From NCBI GenBank assembly GCA_963768185.1, contig CAVYGS010000005.1, positions 1,178,001-1,242,000 on the forward strand: a DNA stretch of 64,000 bases, given 5' to 3'. A program made the translations under genes and the position numbers. The DNA is from Palsa-461 sp963768185 (GTDB taxonomy: Bacteria; Actinomycetota; Acidimicrobiia; Acidimicrobiales; RAAP-2). Position 1 is the first letter of the stretch. Each line of letters starts with the position of its first letter. Under the pieces are notes generated by a model. It saw only the letters and a list, made by a program, of their open reading frames with translations, ran no database searches and was not told where the DNA came from. Below, piece after piece: positions 44,875 to 54,205 of the stretch.

Positions 44875-46741
44875 ATGGACGACCCAGTCGCGCGCACTGG
44901 CGGGCGCACTTCCCGCGTACGAGATCGGCGGTGAACTTGGTCGGGGCGCATTCGGCGTGGTCGTCGCTGGGCGCCATCGACAGCTCGGTCGAGAGGTCGC
45001 GATAAAGCAGCTAGCACCCGGGCTGGTGGCGAACCAGACCGTCCGGACACGGTTCCTGTCCGAAGCGCAGGTCCTCGCATCGCTCTCCCATCCGCACATC
45101 GTGCCGATCTACGACTACGTCGAGCACGACGAGACTTGCGCGCTCGTGATGGAGCGGCTCGCCGGCGGAACGGTCTGGCACCAATTCGTGAACGAGGGTT
45201 ATGACCAACGCACCGCGTGCGCCATCGCGCTCGTCACGTGTTCCGGCCTCGACAGCGCGCATCAGCACGGCGTGCTGCACCGGGACATGAAGCCCGAGAA
45301 CATCCTCATCGGGGAGCAGAACATTCTGAAGGTCGCCGACTTCGGAATCGCAAGGCTCTTCGGCGAGGACAACGCCCTCGCGACCCCCGATGGCGAGCTC
45401 CTCGGCACGCCGGCGTATATGGCTCCCGAACAGGCGGGCGGCGTCGATCTCGGGCCACCTACCGACGTCTTCGCGGCGGGAGTGCTGCTCTACGAGCTGC
45501 TCTCGGGACGTCTCCCCTATCGCGACGACGGGGGGGCCATGGCGATCATCTTGCGGCACGTCAACGAAGACGCGATCCCGCTCTCGACCATGAATCCGAA
45601 CGTGCCCGCGCGCATAGCCGACGTGGTGATGCGGGCCCTGGCCCGGACTCCCGCTGACCGCTATCAGTCGGCGCTCGAGTTCGGCGTGGCCATCGGGGAA
45701 GAGGCCGCGGCGACCTGGGGACCGAGTTGGACGGAGGGCCTGCGGGTCTCCTTGCGCGATCCCGGCCCCATCCTGGAGAGCACCCGGAAAGGGACCGCTC
45801 CCGCCCAGTCCGCTGCGGACTCTGGCGTGGTCCGGCCGGTGGTCGACCTGCACGCGGCGGGTGGCGCCGGCGAAGATCTGGTCCTCTCCGACCTGATGCC
45901 GCTCCGCCGCACCCCCGTGGACATACCCGCCTTCCCACGAGTGCTGGCCTGGTCGAGCGGCATCCTGGCCGCCCTCGCCATCGTCTTCGGGCTGCTCGGC
46001 GTGGGGTCCTCCACCCCTCGACCGGTGCTTGCTGCGGGCACGGTGAGTGTCGCCGGCCATGATCCGTCTGCCGGACGGGTCCGGCTCAACTTGGAGGATC
46101 CGACCTCGATCGTGGTCCACAACGCCCCAGGTCGCAGTGGTCCACCGACGTCGGCGCGCCTCACGCTGTCAATGGGTGGCGTCCCGATGGTCCATGCGAC
46201 CTCGCTGCCGTTCGCGTTCCGCTCGGGAGCCTGGCGGACGACCGTGGACGCGAGCGCCGGCCGTTACATCGTGGGCGGCAAGCTGACGGCCAACCTTGCA
46301 CTCAGTGGCCCGAAGGGCACGGTCAGCGACGAGTTTGGAGTACAGGCGGCGCGCACGCCCTTCGCCACCTTCATCGGCATCGTCGCCATCGTCCTCCTGT
46401 TGCTGTGCGCGGCCTACGCCGAGTCGTTGCTCCGGACGCTCCGAAGCGGACGCCGACGCAATCACCGCTCGTCCGTCGCCGGGCTGGCGGTCGTGGGGGC
46501 ATTCGGTGGCGTAGCCGCTGCGCTCTGGGGTTGGCTGCTGAACGTCGACTCGCCGACGATCGCCTCGCTCATCCTGCCGGCTGCCGTCGGGTTGATCGCG
46601 GGTCTCCTGGCCGGCCTGGCCGGGGTCCAGATCGGCGCCCGCACACGGGCTCGCCGCCACGCGAACCGTCTCGTCCTGGTCGCACGCCGTCGGGCAACCC
46701 TCGACAGCCGGCGTCTCGCCGAGCCCCAGGCGACCGCATGA
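44875..46741 (+). CDS. PknB-type Ser/Thr protein kinase with four membrane segments (frame break near 44900)
   Basis: About 621 residues after removing one base. ATG 44875 follows GGCGGAGG; the corrected start is MDDPVARLAGALPAYEIGGE. The kinase domain is complete: glycine loop LGRGAFGVV, Lys44 in VAIKQ, catalytic HRDMKPENIL with Asp137, DFG at 155-157 and APEQ at 182. After about 340 residues a membrane helix (VLAWSSGILAALAIVFGLLG) leads to an external beta-rich domain of about 120 residues, then three more helices (FIGIVAIVLLLLCAAY, LAVVGAFGGVAAALWGWLL, LILPAAVGLIAGLLAGLAG) and an arginine-rich end. Typical PknB kinases have one helix with PASTA domains, so this is a variant. Stop overlaps the next start as ATGA. 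Confidence 0.9.
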
Positions 46742-47859
46742 CTCGCCCATCGTTCGAACGTCTTCTGGCGTCGCCGATCGGATCGTGTCCAACCGGCAGG
46801 CATCGAGCCCGTCCGACAGCGCGGGTCACGGTCGTGCTCGCGACGTTCTTCGCGGTCGCTCTCTTTGCGCTGACCGTGTCGGCTCCGAACGCCGGCGCCA
46901 CCGGCAGCGTCGGCCTCACGGTCATCGTGAACGGCCGAGCCGCTCTCGAGTCCTCGGACGCCCAGCCCGTCCAGCTGGTCCCCAGTCAGCCCGTCATCGT
47001 CGAGATCGAGGTGACCAACCACGGCGGATCGGCTCTCCACATCCGGACGGTCCGGTTCGAGGGAGACGTGCTCGATCTGCCGCTGTTCTCTTACGACAGC
47101 GCGGTGGTGCTCAACGTCCCAGCAGGGGCCACCCGAAAGCTGACGTTCCCCATCTCGATGACGAGCATTGGCAGTCAGGCAACCGGCCTGATCGTCGCCT
47201 CCGTCAGCATCCTCGGTGCTTCCGGGGCGACGATCTTGAGTCAGACCCTGGTCACCAAGGTGCACGGCTCGCTGACGTCGCTCTACGGCCTGTTCGGCCT
47301 TGTGGTGCTCGTTCTCACGGTGTCGTCGCTGCTACTGACACTCTTGGCCCTCGCCCGCCAGGCGTTGCCCCAGAACCGCTGGCGACGGGCGGTCCGCTTC
47401 TTCATCCCCGGCTTCGGCGTCGGCCTGGTCCTGATCTTCACCATGTCGGCCTTCGGGATCTTCGCCCCCGGTCCAGGGCACTGGGTGGCGGTCTTGGTCG
47501 TGGCCAGCGTGATCGGGTTCGCCATCGGATATTTGACCCCGGCCCCGACCGAGGAGCCCGACGACTACGAAGAGGGCGTCCTCATGGCGCGCATCGTCGT
47601 GGTGGACGAGGACCCCCTTGAAGCCGGCCAAGCCGCCGACGTTGATCTTGTCCTGGCCGCGACCGGGGCGGTCGCGTCAGGAAGCCTGGTGACCACGGGA
47701 TCGGTGTCGCATGCACCCGACGGCCGGGCGACCTCCATGCCCTCGGACTCGGTGCCCGACAGCCGGGCGACCTCCACGCCCACAGGCGCCGACGGCGACT
47801 CCGTTACCCGTCCTTCTGATCCCGCGCCCGACTCGCGTCCGACCTTGGACCCCGAGTAA
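46738..47859 (+). CDS. Membrane protein translated with the kinase
   Basis: 373 residues. ATG 46738 overlaps the kinase stop, so it is translationally coupled. A signal-like helix (VVLATFFAVALFALTVSA) precedes an external immunoglobulin-like domain (PVIVEIEVTNHGGSALHIRTVRFEGDV, resembling CARDB/DUF11-type folds). Three membrane helices follow (LFGLVVLVLTVSSLLLTLLAL, FFIPGFGVGLVLIFTMSAFGI, WVAVLVVASVIGFAIGYL). The C-terminal tail contains repeated PDSRATS/PDGRATS and many Ser/Thr residues, which makes it a plausible substrate of the coupled kinase. I do not recognise a named family. Confidence 0.75.
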   Translation: MTRPSFERLLASPIGSCPTGRHRARPTARVTVVLATFFAVALFALTVSAPNAGATGSVGLTVIVNGRAALESSDAQPVQLVPSQPVIVEIEVTNHGGSALHIRTVRFEGDVLDLPLFSYDSAVVLNVPAGATRKLTFPISMTSIGSQATGLIVASVSILGASGATILSQTLVTKVHGSLTSLYGLFGLVVLVLTVSSLLLTLLALARQALPQNRWRRAVRFFIPGFGVGLVLIFTMSAFGIFAPGPGHWVAVLVVASVIGFAIGYLTPAPTEEPDDYEEGVLMARIVVVDEDPLEAGQAADVDLVLAATGAVASGSLVTTGSVSHAPDGRATSMPSDSVPDSRATSTPTGADGDSVTRPSDPAPDSRPTLDPE

Positions 47860-48003
47860 GGAAGCTGCCGGTCCTGGTCTCCAAACGACGCCCCGTTGAG
47901 CAAGCATGTGGGGGAGCGGGGAAGCCGGCCATCGACTGCGCGTGCTCCGATCTCCCTCACTGCCTCCGACCCGTGGTGGGGACCAAATCCGACCAGGGGC
48001 TCC

Positions 48004-48810
48004 TCACGAACGACTCGGAACCCCGGTGTCATCGATGCCACCCAGGTTCGGCCCGCCGTCGACTGAGAACGTCTGACCACTGATGTAGGAGGCAGCGTCA
48101 CTGACAAGGAAGAGAACGGCCCACGCCACCTCGTCGGGTCGACCGGGGCGCCCGAGAGGAATCGCACTGGCAAAGCCGGCTTCATCAATGCCGGCCACCT
48201 TCCAGGCCTCAACCGCGCGCTCCGACGCGACGGCGCCGACTGCGATGCAGTTGGCGCGGACACCGTACCGGCCCCACTCTGCCGCGGTCACTGTCGTGAA
48301 CATCTGAAGTGCTGCCTTTGAAGAGGCGTAGTGTGCCCCGCCCTTTATGCCGTGCACACCGGCGTCCGACGAGACGTTCACGATTACTCCGGAACCCTGT
48401 TCAAGGAAGTACCTCCCCGCTTCGCGCGTGGCGATGTACGCCGACTTGGCGTTGAGGTCGAAGATCGCATTCCATGCTTTCGTTGGGAGTGACCTCAGTG
48501 GACCCATTCGAGTGCCGCCTGCGTTGTTGACAAGGATGTCGATGCGTCCCAGTTCGTCCACAGTTCGCTGGACCATCGCCACCACCTGTTCCTCGACCTT
48601 GACGTCCGTCGGTACTACCAGACAGCGACGCCCGGACTCCGACTCGATGGCAAGGGCCGTTTTTTCAAGATCGGCAAGGGTCCGGGCCGCTATTGCAATC
48701 TCGGCGCCGTGACGTGCGAGCAACGTCGCGGTTGCGGCGCCGATGCCGGTGCCGCCGCCGGTCACGATCGCGACCCGACCTGCGAGATTCAGACGGTCAT
48801 CTACTGTCAC
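48004..48810 (-). CDS. Short-chain dehydrogenase/reductase
   Basis: 268 residues, classical SDR. Cofactor motif TGGGTGIGAATATLL near residue 17, DILVNNAGG, catalytic Ser in VNVSSDAGVHG, and YASSK (Tyr and Lys of YxxxK). C-terminal PLGRPGRPDEVAWAVLFLVSDAASYISGQTFSVDGG is typical of the FabG/2,4-dienoyl-CoA group. Substrate unknown. It is divergent from the small zinc-ribbon and mycofactocin SDR genes and separated from the kinase operon by a 144-base convergent spacer without clear hairpin. Confidence 0.9.
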   Translation of the reverse strand: MTVDDRLNLAGRVAIVTGGGTGIGAATATLLARHGAEIAIAARTLADLEKTALAIESESGRRCLVVPTDVKVEEQVVAMVQRTVDELGRIDILVNNAGGTRMGPLRSLPTKAWNAIFDLNAKSAYIATREAGRYFLEQGSGVIVNVSSDAGVHGIKGGAHYASSKAALQMFTTVTAAEWGRYGVRANCIAVGAVASERAVEAWKVAGIDEAGFASAIPLGRPGRPDEVAWAVLFLVSDAASYISGQTFSVDGGPNLGGIDDTGVPSRS

Positions 48811-49124
48811 TCCCCCTCACAATCTCTCTCGGCGGACCGGATGTCCCGACTCCGGGAGCGGATCACCTTGTGCAAACGATCGCAGTCCCTGGTGAAACGT
48901 ACCTTGGTCTATCTGATCCGAGATGCCTAGTGACGGGCAGTGGTCGCTCACAGAACGACACTGCGTCACGAAGCACAAGGATGGGTCATGTAGGAGACTT
49001 CAGATGCGGTGCGAGAGACGGGCAGTGCCGGCCCGCCGGGGCCCACGAAGCCGGGCGCTCCGCCACGCTGAGCTGCGCTATCGAGGAGGCCAAGGCTAAC
49101 TTGGTGTTCGGAGGAAGGACTCTG
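48811..49124. other. 314-base divergent intergenic region
   Basis: Between the SDR and the small zinc-ribbon gene. I see no convincing short gene. It contains an imperfect GC-rich repeat (CCGGCCCGCCGGGGCCC near 49030) and presumably promoters for both sides. GGAGGAAGGA at its right edge is the ribosome site of the next gene. Confidence 0.5.
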
Positions 49125-49274
49125 GTGTCCGATACTGAGTCACAGTCACCTGTGATCTGGAGATGTGCCAGCTGCCGGTCGCTGGTTCATCCCTCGGATG
49201 AAGATGTACCGATTGCGTGGTGCCCGAAGTGTCGGCGAATTAACCAGGCAGTCAGGGACGGTGGGCCTGGCTAG
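49125..49274 (+). CDS. Small zinc-ribbon protein
   Basis: 49 residues from GTG 49125, which follows GGAGGAAGGACTCTG with normal spacing. Two CxxC knuckles (WRCASCRSLVHP and AWCPKCRRINQ) 20 residues apart make a minimal zinc ribbon. The strong ribosome-binding site and the conserved knuckles support a real gene. It lies 176 bases ahead of the mycofactocin-type dehydrogenase gene on the same strand. Role unknown; rubredoxin-like or scaffold functions are possible. Confidence 0.65.
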   Translation: MSDTESQSPVIWRCASCRSLVHPSDEDVPIAWCPKCRRINQAVRDGGPG

Positions 49275-49380
49275 TGATCCTGAAGCGGTTTACGAAGAGG
49301 GAGGGTCGAAGGGGGTCATTTGGTGCTGTCTTCGGGACATCGACGAAGCGGGGATGCGAGGACTTGTCGGTCAGCTTGAG

Positions 49381-49421
49381 TGATCAAGAAGGCACTGTGA
49401 GTTCCCGCACCTCCTTGATCA
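49381..49421 (+). promoter_or_regulatory. Interrupted inverted repeat ahead of the mycofactocin-type SDR gene
   Basis: TGATCAAGaaGG at 49381-49392 faces CCtcCTTGATCA at 49410-49421; eleven of twelve positions pair. The 17-base spacer allows either a hairpin (terminator or leader) or two half-sites for a regulator. It ends 29 bases before the ATG at 49451. Confidence 0.5.
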
Positions 49422-49450
49422 CAGCAAATATCGAGGTATGAGGAGGGACG

Positions 49451-50266
49451 ATGGGAAAGCTTGACGGCAAGGTCGCATTCATCACTGGAGCGGCCCGCGG
49501 TCAGGGCCGCAGCCACGCGTTACGCCTGGCCGAAGAAGGAGCCGACATCATCGCGATCGACATCTGCAAGCAGCTCAAGGCTGTGCGGTATGCGATGTCC
49601 ACGCCAGAAGACCTCGAGCAGACGGTCAAGGAAGTGGAATCGCTTGGGCGACGCATCGTCGCCCGTGAGGCCGACGTCCGCGACGCCTCAACACTCCAGG
49701 AGGCCCTCGACGACGGGGTCAGGGAGCTCGGTCGGGTCGACATCGTCTTGGCCAACGCGGGCATTGGCCCGGGCGGAGACACCACCCCGGACGAACAGTG
49801 GGACGAAGTCGTCGACGTCAACCTCAAGGGTGTCTGGAACACAGGCCGTGTCGCCATCCCAACCATGATCGAACAAGGCGAGGGCGGGGCGATCGTCCTG
49901 ACCAGCTCCACCGGAGGGCTGATCGGGCCGGGCATCAACTACCCGGGGACCTTGGGCTACATCGCCGCCAAACATGGAGTCATCGGGCTGATGCGATCCT
50001 GGGCCAACTATCTTGCGCCGCATTCGATCCGGGTCAACACCGTGGCACCGACCACGGTCCGCACGCCGATGGCGGGTGGCGGCAATGTGAAGGCCATACT
50101 CGAGCACTCCCCCGAGCTTGCCGGGTCCCTACTCAACGCCATGCCCGTCGAAGCAGTCGACCCGATCGACATCTCCAATGCCATCGCCTGGCTTGTCTCA
50201 GACGAAGCCCGCTACGTAACTGGCACCGTCATCCCCGTCGACGCTGGCAACGTCAACCGGCGCTAG
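49451..50266 (+). CDS. Mycofactocin-coupled SDR family oxidoreductase
   Basis: 271 residues, intact. The N-terminus GKLDGKVAFITGAARGQGRSHALRLAEEGADIIAIDI, followed by an extra segment YAMSTPEDLEQTVKEVESLGRRIVAREADVRD, is the hallmark of dehydrogenases that keep a non-exchangeable NAD and pass electrons to the peptide-derived redox cofactor mycofactocin. Catalytic Ser lies in LTSSTGG and Tyr/Lys in LGYIAAKHGVIG. C-terminal VTGTVIPVDAGNVNRR is typical. This predicts mycofactocin biosynthesis genes elsewhere in the genome. Substrates of the family include alcohols and terpenoids such as carveol. Start supported by GAGGAGGGACG. Confidence 0.92.
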   Translation: MGKLDGKVAFITGAARGQGRSHALRLAEEGADIIAIDICKQLKAVRYAMSTPEDLEQTVKEVESLGRRIVAREADVRDASTLQEALDDGVRELGRVDIVLANAGIGPGGDTTPDEQWDEVVDVNLKGVWNTGRVAIPTMIEQGEGGAIVLTSSTGGLIGPGINYPGTLGYIAAKHGVIGLMRSWANYLAPHSIRVNTVAPTTVRTPMAGGGNVKAILEHSPELAGSLLNAMPVEAVDPIDISNAIAWLVSDEARYVTGTVIPVDAGNVNRR

Positions 50267-50397
50267 GCCGCCCATCGCTGCCCCGAATACAGCCCCGAGG
50301 GATCTGGCAGTCCTGGGCGATCACGTCCACGCCCAACGGCACCTCCCCGAACCTCTGCCCGACCAACACCTAGATTGGCGGCGACCAAGGGCTCAAG

Positions 50398-51333
50398 GTG
50401 GATTCAGTGAGACTGCTTCGAAAAGGGACGGCCCTCTTCCCTTGCGCCGCGAGCCTGGCGTTGTGCGCATCGGTGTTCGGATGGGGTCTCAGCCCGGCCG
50501 GGTCCAGCACGGCCGACCCTTGGCAGGCGGCACCGACGGCGATCGTGGGGACCATCACCCATCTCCCCGAAACGGTGTTCAACGCGGTGAGCCTCCAGCC
50601 CACCGTCCTGGCCCCGGTAATCCTCAAGGGGCAGAGTCCGTTGACCTTCAACGGCAAGCCAGGCATCTACTACGAAGGAGCCGAGCCTTGTCCCTACTGC
50701 GCTGCCGAGCGGTGGGCCTTCATCATCGCGATGTCGAGGTTCGGAAGTTGGTCGGGACTTGGCGTCAACCAATCCTCCGCCAACGACATTGACCCGTCCA
50801 CCCAGACATTCACCTTCGTGCGGGCAACGTATTCGAGTCCCTATGTGACGATACGGACCAAGGAGATTCTCAGCAACCAGAAGCTCTCGAACGGCGACTA
50901 CGCGCCGCTAGAGAGGCCCACGCGCGAGGAAGCGACGCTCGACGACCGCTACACCACCGCCAAATACTTTCCGGCCAATCCTGGGTATCTGCCGTTCTTG
51001 GACTTCGGCAATCGAGTCGTCATCTCCCAGTCCAGTTTCGACCCCTCCGTACTTCACGGACTCAGCCGGGAACAGATCGCGACCGATCTGAGTGATCCCA
51101 CCAATCCGGTCACCATGGACATCGTCGCCACGGCGAACTATTTGAGCGCCGCCACCTGCCTCATCGACGGGGATCGCCCCGCACTCGTGTGTGAGAGCCC
51201 CGGTGTCCTCGGGTCGGCGCACTTCGTCAAGCGTTCCTACGGACTTGCCACGGCCGTCTGCACCAACTCGACGAAGGGCCAGTCCATCTGTGGGGGAACC
51301 AGCGCTGGGTCAGCATCCGGCGCCGGCGGTTGA
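50398..51333 (+). CDS. Secreted DUF929-type thioredoxin-fold protein with a CPYC motif
   Basis: 311 residues from GTG 50398. A hydrophobic N-terminus (LFPCAASLALCASVFGWGL) anchors or exports it. Residues 88-110 read KPGIYYEGAEPCPYCAAERW with Cys98 and Cys101 in a glutaredoxin-like CPYC site; the surrounding family is DUF929, thought to be thiol oxidoreductases in archaea and actinobacteria. A later cysteine pair (AATCLIDG and LVCESPG) and a third (TAVCTNS and SICGG) may be structural disulfides. Possible role in folding exported cysteine-rich proteins, of which this window has several. Intact. Confidence 0.82.
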   Translation: MDSVRLLRKGTALFPCAASLALCASVFGWGLSPAGSSTADPWQAAPTAIVGTITHLPETVFNAVSLQPTVLAPVILKGQSPLTFNGKPGIYYEGAEPCPYCAAERWAFIIAMSRFGSWSGLGVNQSSANDIDPSTQTFTFVRATYSSPYVTIRTKEILSNQKLSNGDYAPLERPTREEATLDDRYTTAKYFPANPGYLPFLDFGNRVVISQSSFDPSVLHGLSREQIATDLSDPTNPVTMDIVATANYLSAATCLIDGDRPALVCESPGVLGSAHFVKRSYGLATAVCTNSTKGQSICGGTSAGSASGAGG

Positions 51334-51484
51334 GCGACCCTCGCCCGGATCTCGCCGATCCCGGTGGTGCCTGCACCCCGTGACCGCAACTAGCTGACGC
51401 CCTTGGTCGACACAGGGCCTTCGGCCAGACTCGTGGGGGCGGTCAAAGCAGCTGGTCGGCCGCCGATCGGCCAACCATCGGAGC

Positions 51485-54013
51485 GTGAGTCCAATCGTGA
51501 GCCGAAGGGTTCTCAGACTCTCTGCCTACCGGTTCCGAACCACCCTCCGGGCGCGGCGGAGCGGCTACATCAGCGTGATCGTCCTGGTCGCCCTGGTGGG
51601 CGGGCTCGCCATGGCGTCGCTCATCGGGGCCCGGCGGACCGAGTCGTCCTACCCACAGTTCCTGGCCAGCACCAACCCGTCGGACCTGCTGGTCAACCCG
51701 AACAACCTCCCCGACAACGTCTCGTCTTTTATCGCAGCCACCGGCCGGTTGGCCCACGTCCGCAGGGTCGAGTCGGCCTACCAGTACAACGCGCTGACCC
51801 TCACGCCGAGCGGCGGCGCCGGCACCGTGCTCATCACCGGGGCCGAGTTCGTGGCCAGCCGCGACGGCCTCTTCTCGGACATGGATCGGGTGACGCTCGT
51901 GCAGGGTCGGTTGGCCAACCCGGCCAGCGTCAACCAGATCGTGATCAGCCCGACCGCGGCCACGTTGTTGCACCTCCACGTCGGATCGCATGTCTCGATC
52001 GGCCTCGACGCGACCAATACCTCGAACCTGTTCCCACTGGTCAAGCGGCTCGACCTCAGGGTGGTCGGCGTGGTCGTCTTCAACCATCAGGTCGTCCAGG
52101 ACGACATCGACAAGTCTCGGACCGGGTTCCTCCTCGGCACTCCCGCCCTGGCCCGGTCGCTCGGGACGACCGAACTGGAAGGCATCTACTCGGGCATCCA
52201 GCTCGTCGGCGGGGCCCGGTACGACAGCGCGGTCGCCGGGGAGTACGCAGGTCTCGCCGCGGCCCACCCCGAGACCGGCGGGTCCAACGCCTACGTCTCC
52301 TCGGTCTTCGAGACCGAAGCCCAGCGGGCGATCGGGCCCGAGGCCATCGCCCTCGGCGTCTTCGGCGTAATAGCCGCGCTGGCCGCGATCCTCATCGCCG
52401 TCCAGATCATCTCCAGGCAGCTCCACGCGAACGTCGACGAGGTCGACGTGCTGCGGTCACTCGGCGCCGGGCCGCTCGTCACGACGACCGACGGATTGCT
52501 CGGGATCACCGTGGCCGTGGTGGTCGGAGGTCTGCTGGCCGGTGCCACCGCCATCGGCCTGTCGCCGCTCACCCTGTTCGGACCGGTGAGGGTGGTCGAC
52601 CCGTCCCCGGGAGTCGACTTCGACTGGACGGTCCTCGGCTTCGGGGTGCTGGTGGTAGTGCTTATCTTGGGCGGCGCCGCGGCGCTGATCTCCGGCCGGT
52701 TGGCCCCGCATCGCCGGTCGACGTGCCCAAAGACGGCCGAGCGGGGATCGGCGGTCGTGCGGATGGCGATGACGGCCGGACTCCCGGCACCCGGGGTGAT
52801 GGGCCTGCGTCACGCGCTCGAGTCGGGACGGGGACGCAGCGCCGTGCCGGTGCGCCCGACCATCGTCGGGACGATCCTGGCCCTGATCGTGCTGACCGCG
52901 ACGCTCACCTTCGGGGCGAGCCTCGACTCCCTCGCGTCGCACCCATCGCTCTACGGATGGAACTTCAACTATGCCTTCTTCTCTATCGACGGATACGGGC
53001 CGGTCCCGGCGCACCTGGCCGACCAGCTGCTCTCGCGTGACCGCTCGGTGGCCGCCGCCACCGGCGTCTACTTCGTCACCCCCGAGATCAACGGACAGAC
53101 CGTCCCGGGATTGGCTGAGCGGCCAGGCTCGCCCATCGGCCCGCCGATCCTGGCCGGCCACGGCCTAGCCAGCAGCGACCAGGTCGTTCTCGGCACCGCG
53201 ACCCTGGCCCAGCTGCACAAGCACATTGGCAGCACGGTCGTGGTCCAGGGCGACGGCGTCGGGGCGGTCCGGCTTCAGATCGTCGGAACGGCCACGTTTC
53301 CGACCATCGGCGACACGTTGAGCGAGCACGCGTCCATGAGCACCGGCGCACTGTTCTCCACGGCCGTGCTCGCGTCGTCCATCCTCGACTCGTTCGGTCC
53401 ATTCTCGGGGCCCAACGCCATCTTCATCCGGCTGAGGCCGGGTGCGAACCCGGCAACCGGGCGGGCCTCGCTCGAGGCGGTCGATCGGCGGCTCGTTGCC
53501 CTGGCCCACTCGCGCCAGGTCATCAGCCTGATCGGGACCGGCTTCGCGGCCGTCTTCACCATCGCGTTGCTCCCGGCCCAGCGACCGGCCGAGATCGTCA
53601 ACTACCGCTCCATGGGCGCCACGCCTGTCGTCCTGGCGATCGGCCTCGGGGTGGGCACGCTGGTCGCGCTCGGGATGACGCTCGTGACCTCGGTCCGACG
53701 CCGGCGCTACGACCTCGCGTTGCTCAAGACGTTCGGCTTCACCCGCGGTCAGCTCTTCTCATCGGTCATCTGGCAGGCCAGCACGATCTCGGTCATCGGG
53801 ATCGTCATCGGGGTGCCACTCGGGATCGTTTTCGGCCGGTCGTTGTGGATCCTGTTCGCCCATCAGCTCTCGGCGGTCCCCCAACCGACGATCCCGTCCG
53901 GTTCGATCGCACTGGCCGCGACGGCCGCGCTCGTCCTGGCCAACCTGGTTGCAGCGATCCCGGGACAAATCGCGGCACGTAACCCGGTCGCGTCCGTCCT
54001 GGCCACCGACTGA
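51485..54013 (+). CDS. FtsX-like ABC transporter permease
   Basis: 842 residues, intact. Basic N-terminus and first helix (YISVIVLVALVGGLAMASLIGA), a large external domain (residues about 60-280), three helices (IALGVFGVIAALAAILIAVQI and onward), a second external domain starting near TLTFGASLDSLASHPS, and a C-terminal FtsX domain (MGATPVVLAIGLGVGTLVALGMTL, LLKTFGFTRGQLFSSVIWQ, ASTISVIGIVIGVPLGIVFGRSLW). MacB/LolC-like architecture with duplicated halves. No cognate ATPase gene is adjacent; the next gene downstream is an insertion sequence. It may pair with an unlinked ATPase. Export of lipid, peptide or cell-wall regulation are all possible. Confidence 0.88.
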   Translation: MSPIVSRRVLRLSAYRFRTTLRARRSGYISVIVLVALVGGLAMASLIGARRTESSYPQFLASTNPSDLLVNPNNLPDNVSSFIAATGRLAHVRRVESAYQYNALTLTPSGGAGTVLITGAEFVASRDGLFSDMDRVTLVQGRLANPASVNQIVISPTAATLLHLHVGSHVSIGLDATNTSNLFPLVKRLDLRVVGVVVFNHQVVQDDIDKSRTGFLLGTPALARSLGTTELEGIYSGIQLVGGARYDSAVAGEYAGLAAAHPETGGSNAYVSSVFETEAQRAIGPEAIALGVFGVIAALAAILIAVQIISRQLHANVDEVDVLRSLGAGPLVTTTDGLLGITVAVVVGGLLAGATAIGLSPLTLFGPVRVVDPSPGVDFDWTVLGFGVLVVVLILGGAAALISGRLAPHRRSTCPKTAERGSAVVRMAMTAGLPAPGVMGLRHALESGRGRSAVPVRPTIVGTILALIVLTATLTFGASLDSLASHPSLYGWNFNYAFFSIDGYGPVPAHLADQLLSRDRSVAAATGVYFVTPEINGQTVPGLAERPGSPIGPPILAGHGLASSDQVVLGTATLAQLHKHIGSTVVVQGDGVGAVRLQIVGTATFPTIGDTLSEHASMSTGALFSTAVLASSILDSFGPFSGPNAIFIRLRPGANPATGRASLEAVDRRLVALAHSRQVISLIGTGFAAVFTIALLPAQRPAEIVNYRSMGATPVVLAIGLGVGTLVALGMTLVTSVRRRRYDLALLKTFGFTRGQLFSSVIWQASTISVIGIVIGVPLGIVFGRSLWILFAHQLSAVPQPTIPSGSIALAATAALVLANLVAAIPGQIAARNPVASVLATD

Positions 54014-54190
54014 ACGGCGTGCCAGCGGTCGGGCCGTCGGTGGCTCAGCCGGGCACGAGCCCGTTCTTCGCTGCGAACGGCGGTGCCTCGTACCGGACCG
54101 CGTCGGCCACCTCGAGAGCCACGGTCTCACCATGGAGGCGCCGAGCGTTGTGCTTCAATCGAGCACCCCTAATTCAACTGATTTCCTGCT

Positions 54191-54205
54191 CAGCGCGCTC
54201 GGAGG
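54191..54205. repeat. Left copy of the 15-base target duplication of the IS481-family element
   Basis: CAGCGCGCTCGGAGG here is identical to 56873-56887, which lies directly after the right inverted repeat. The sequence is the 3' end of a tRNA-Arg gene (minus strand), so this shows the target the element chose. Confidence 0.9.
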
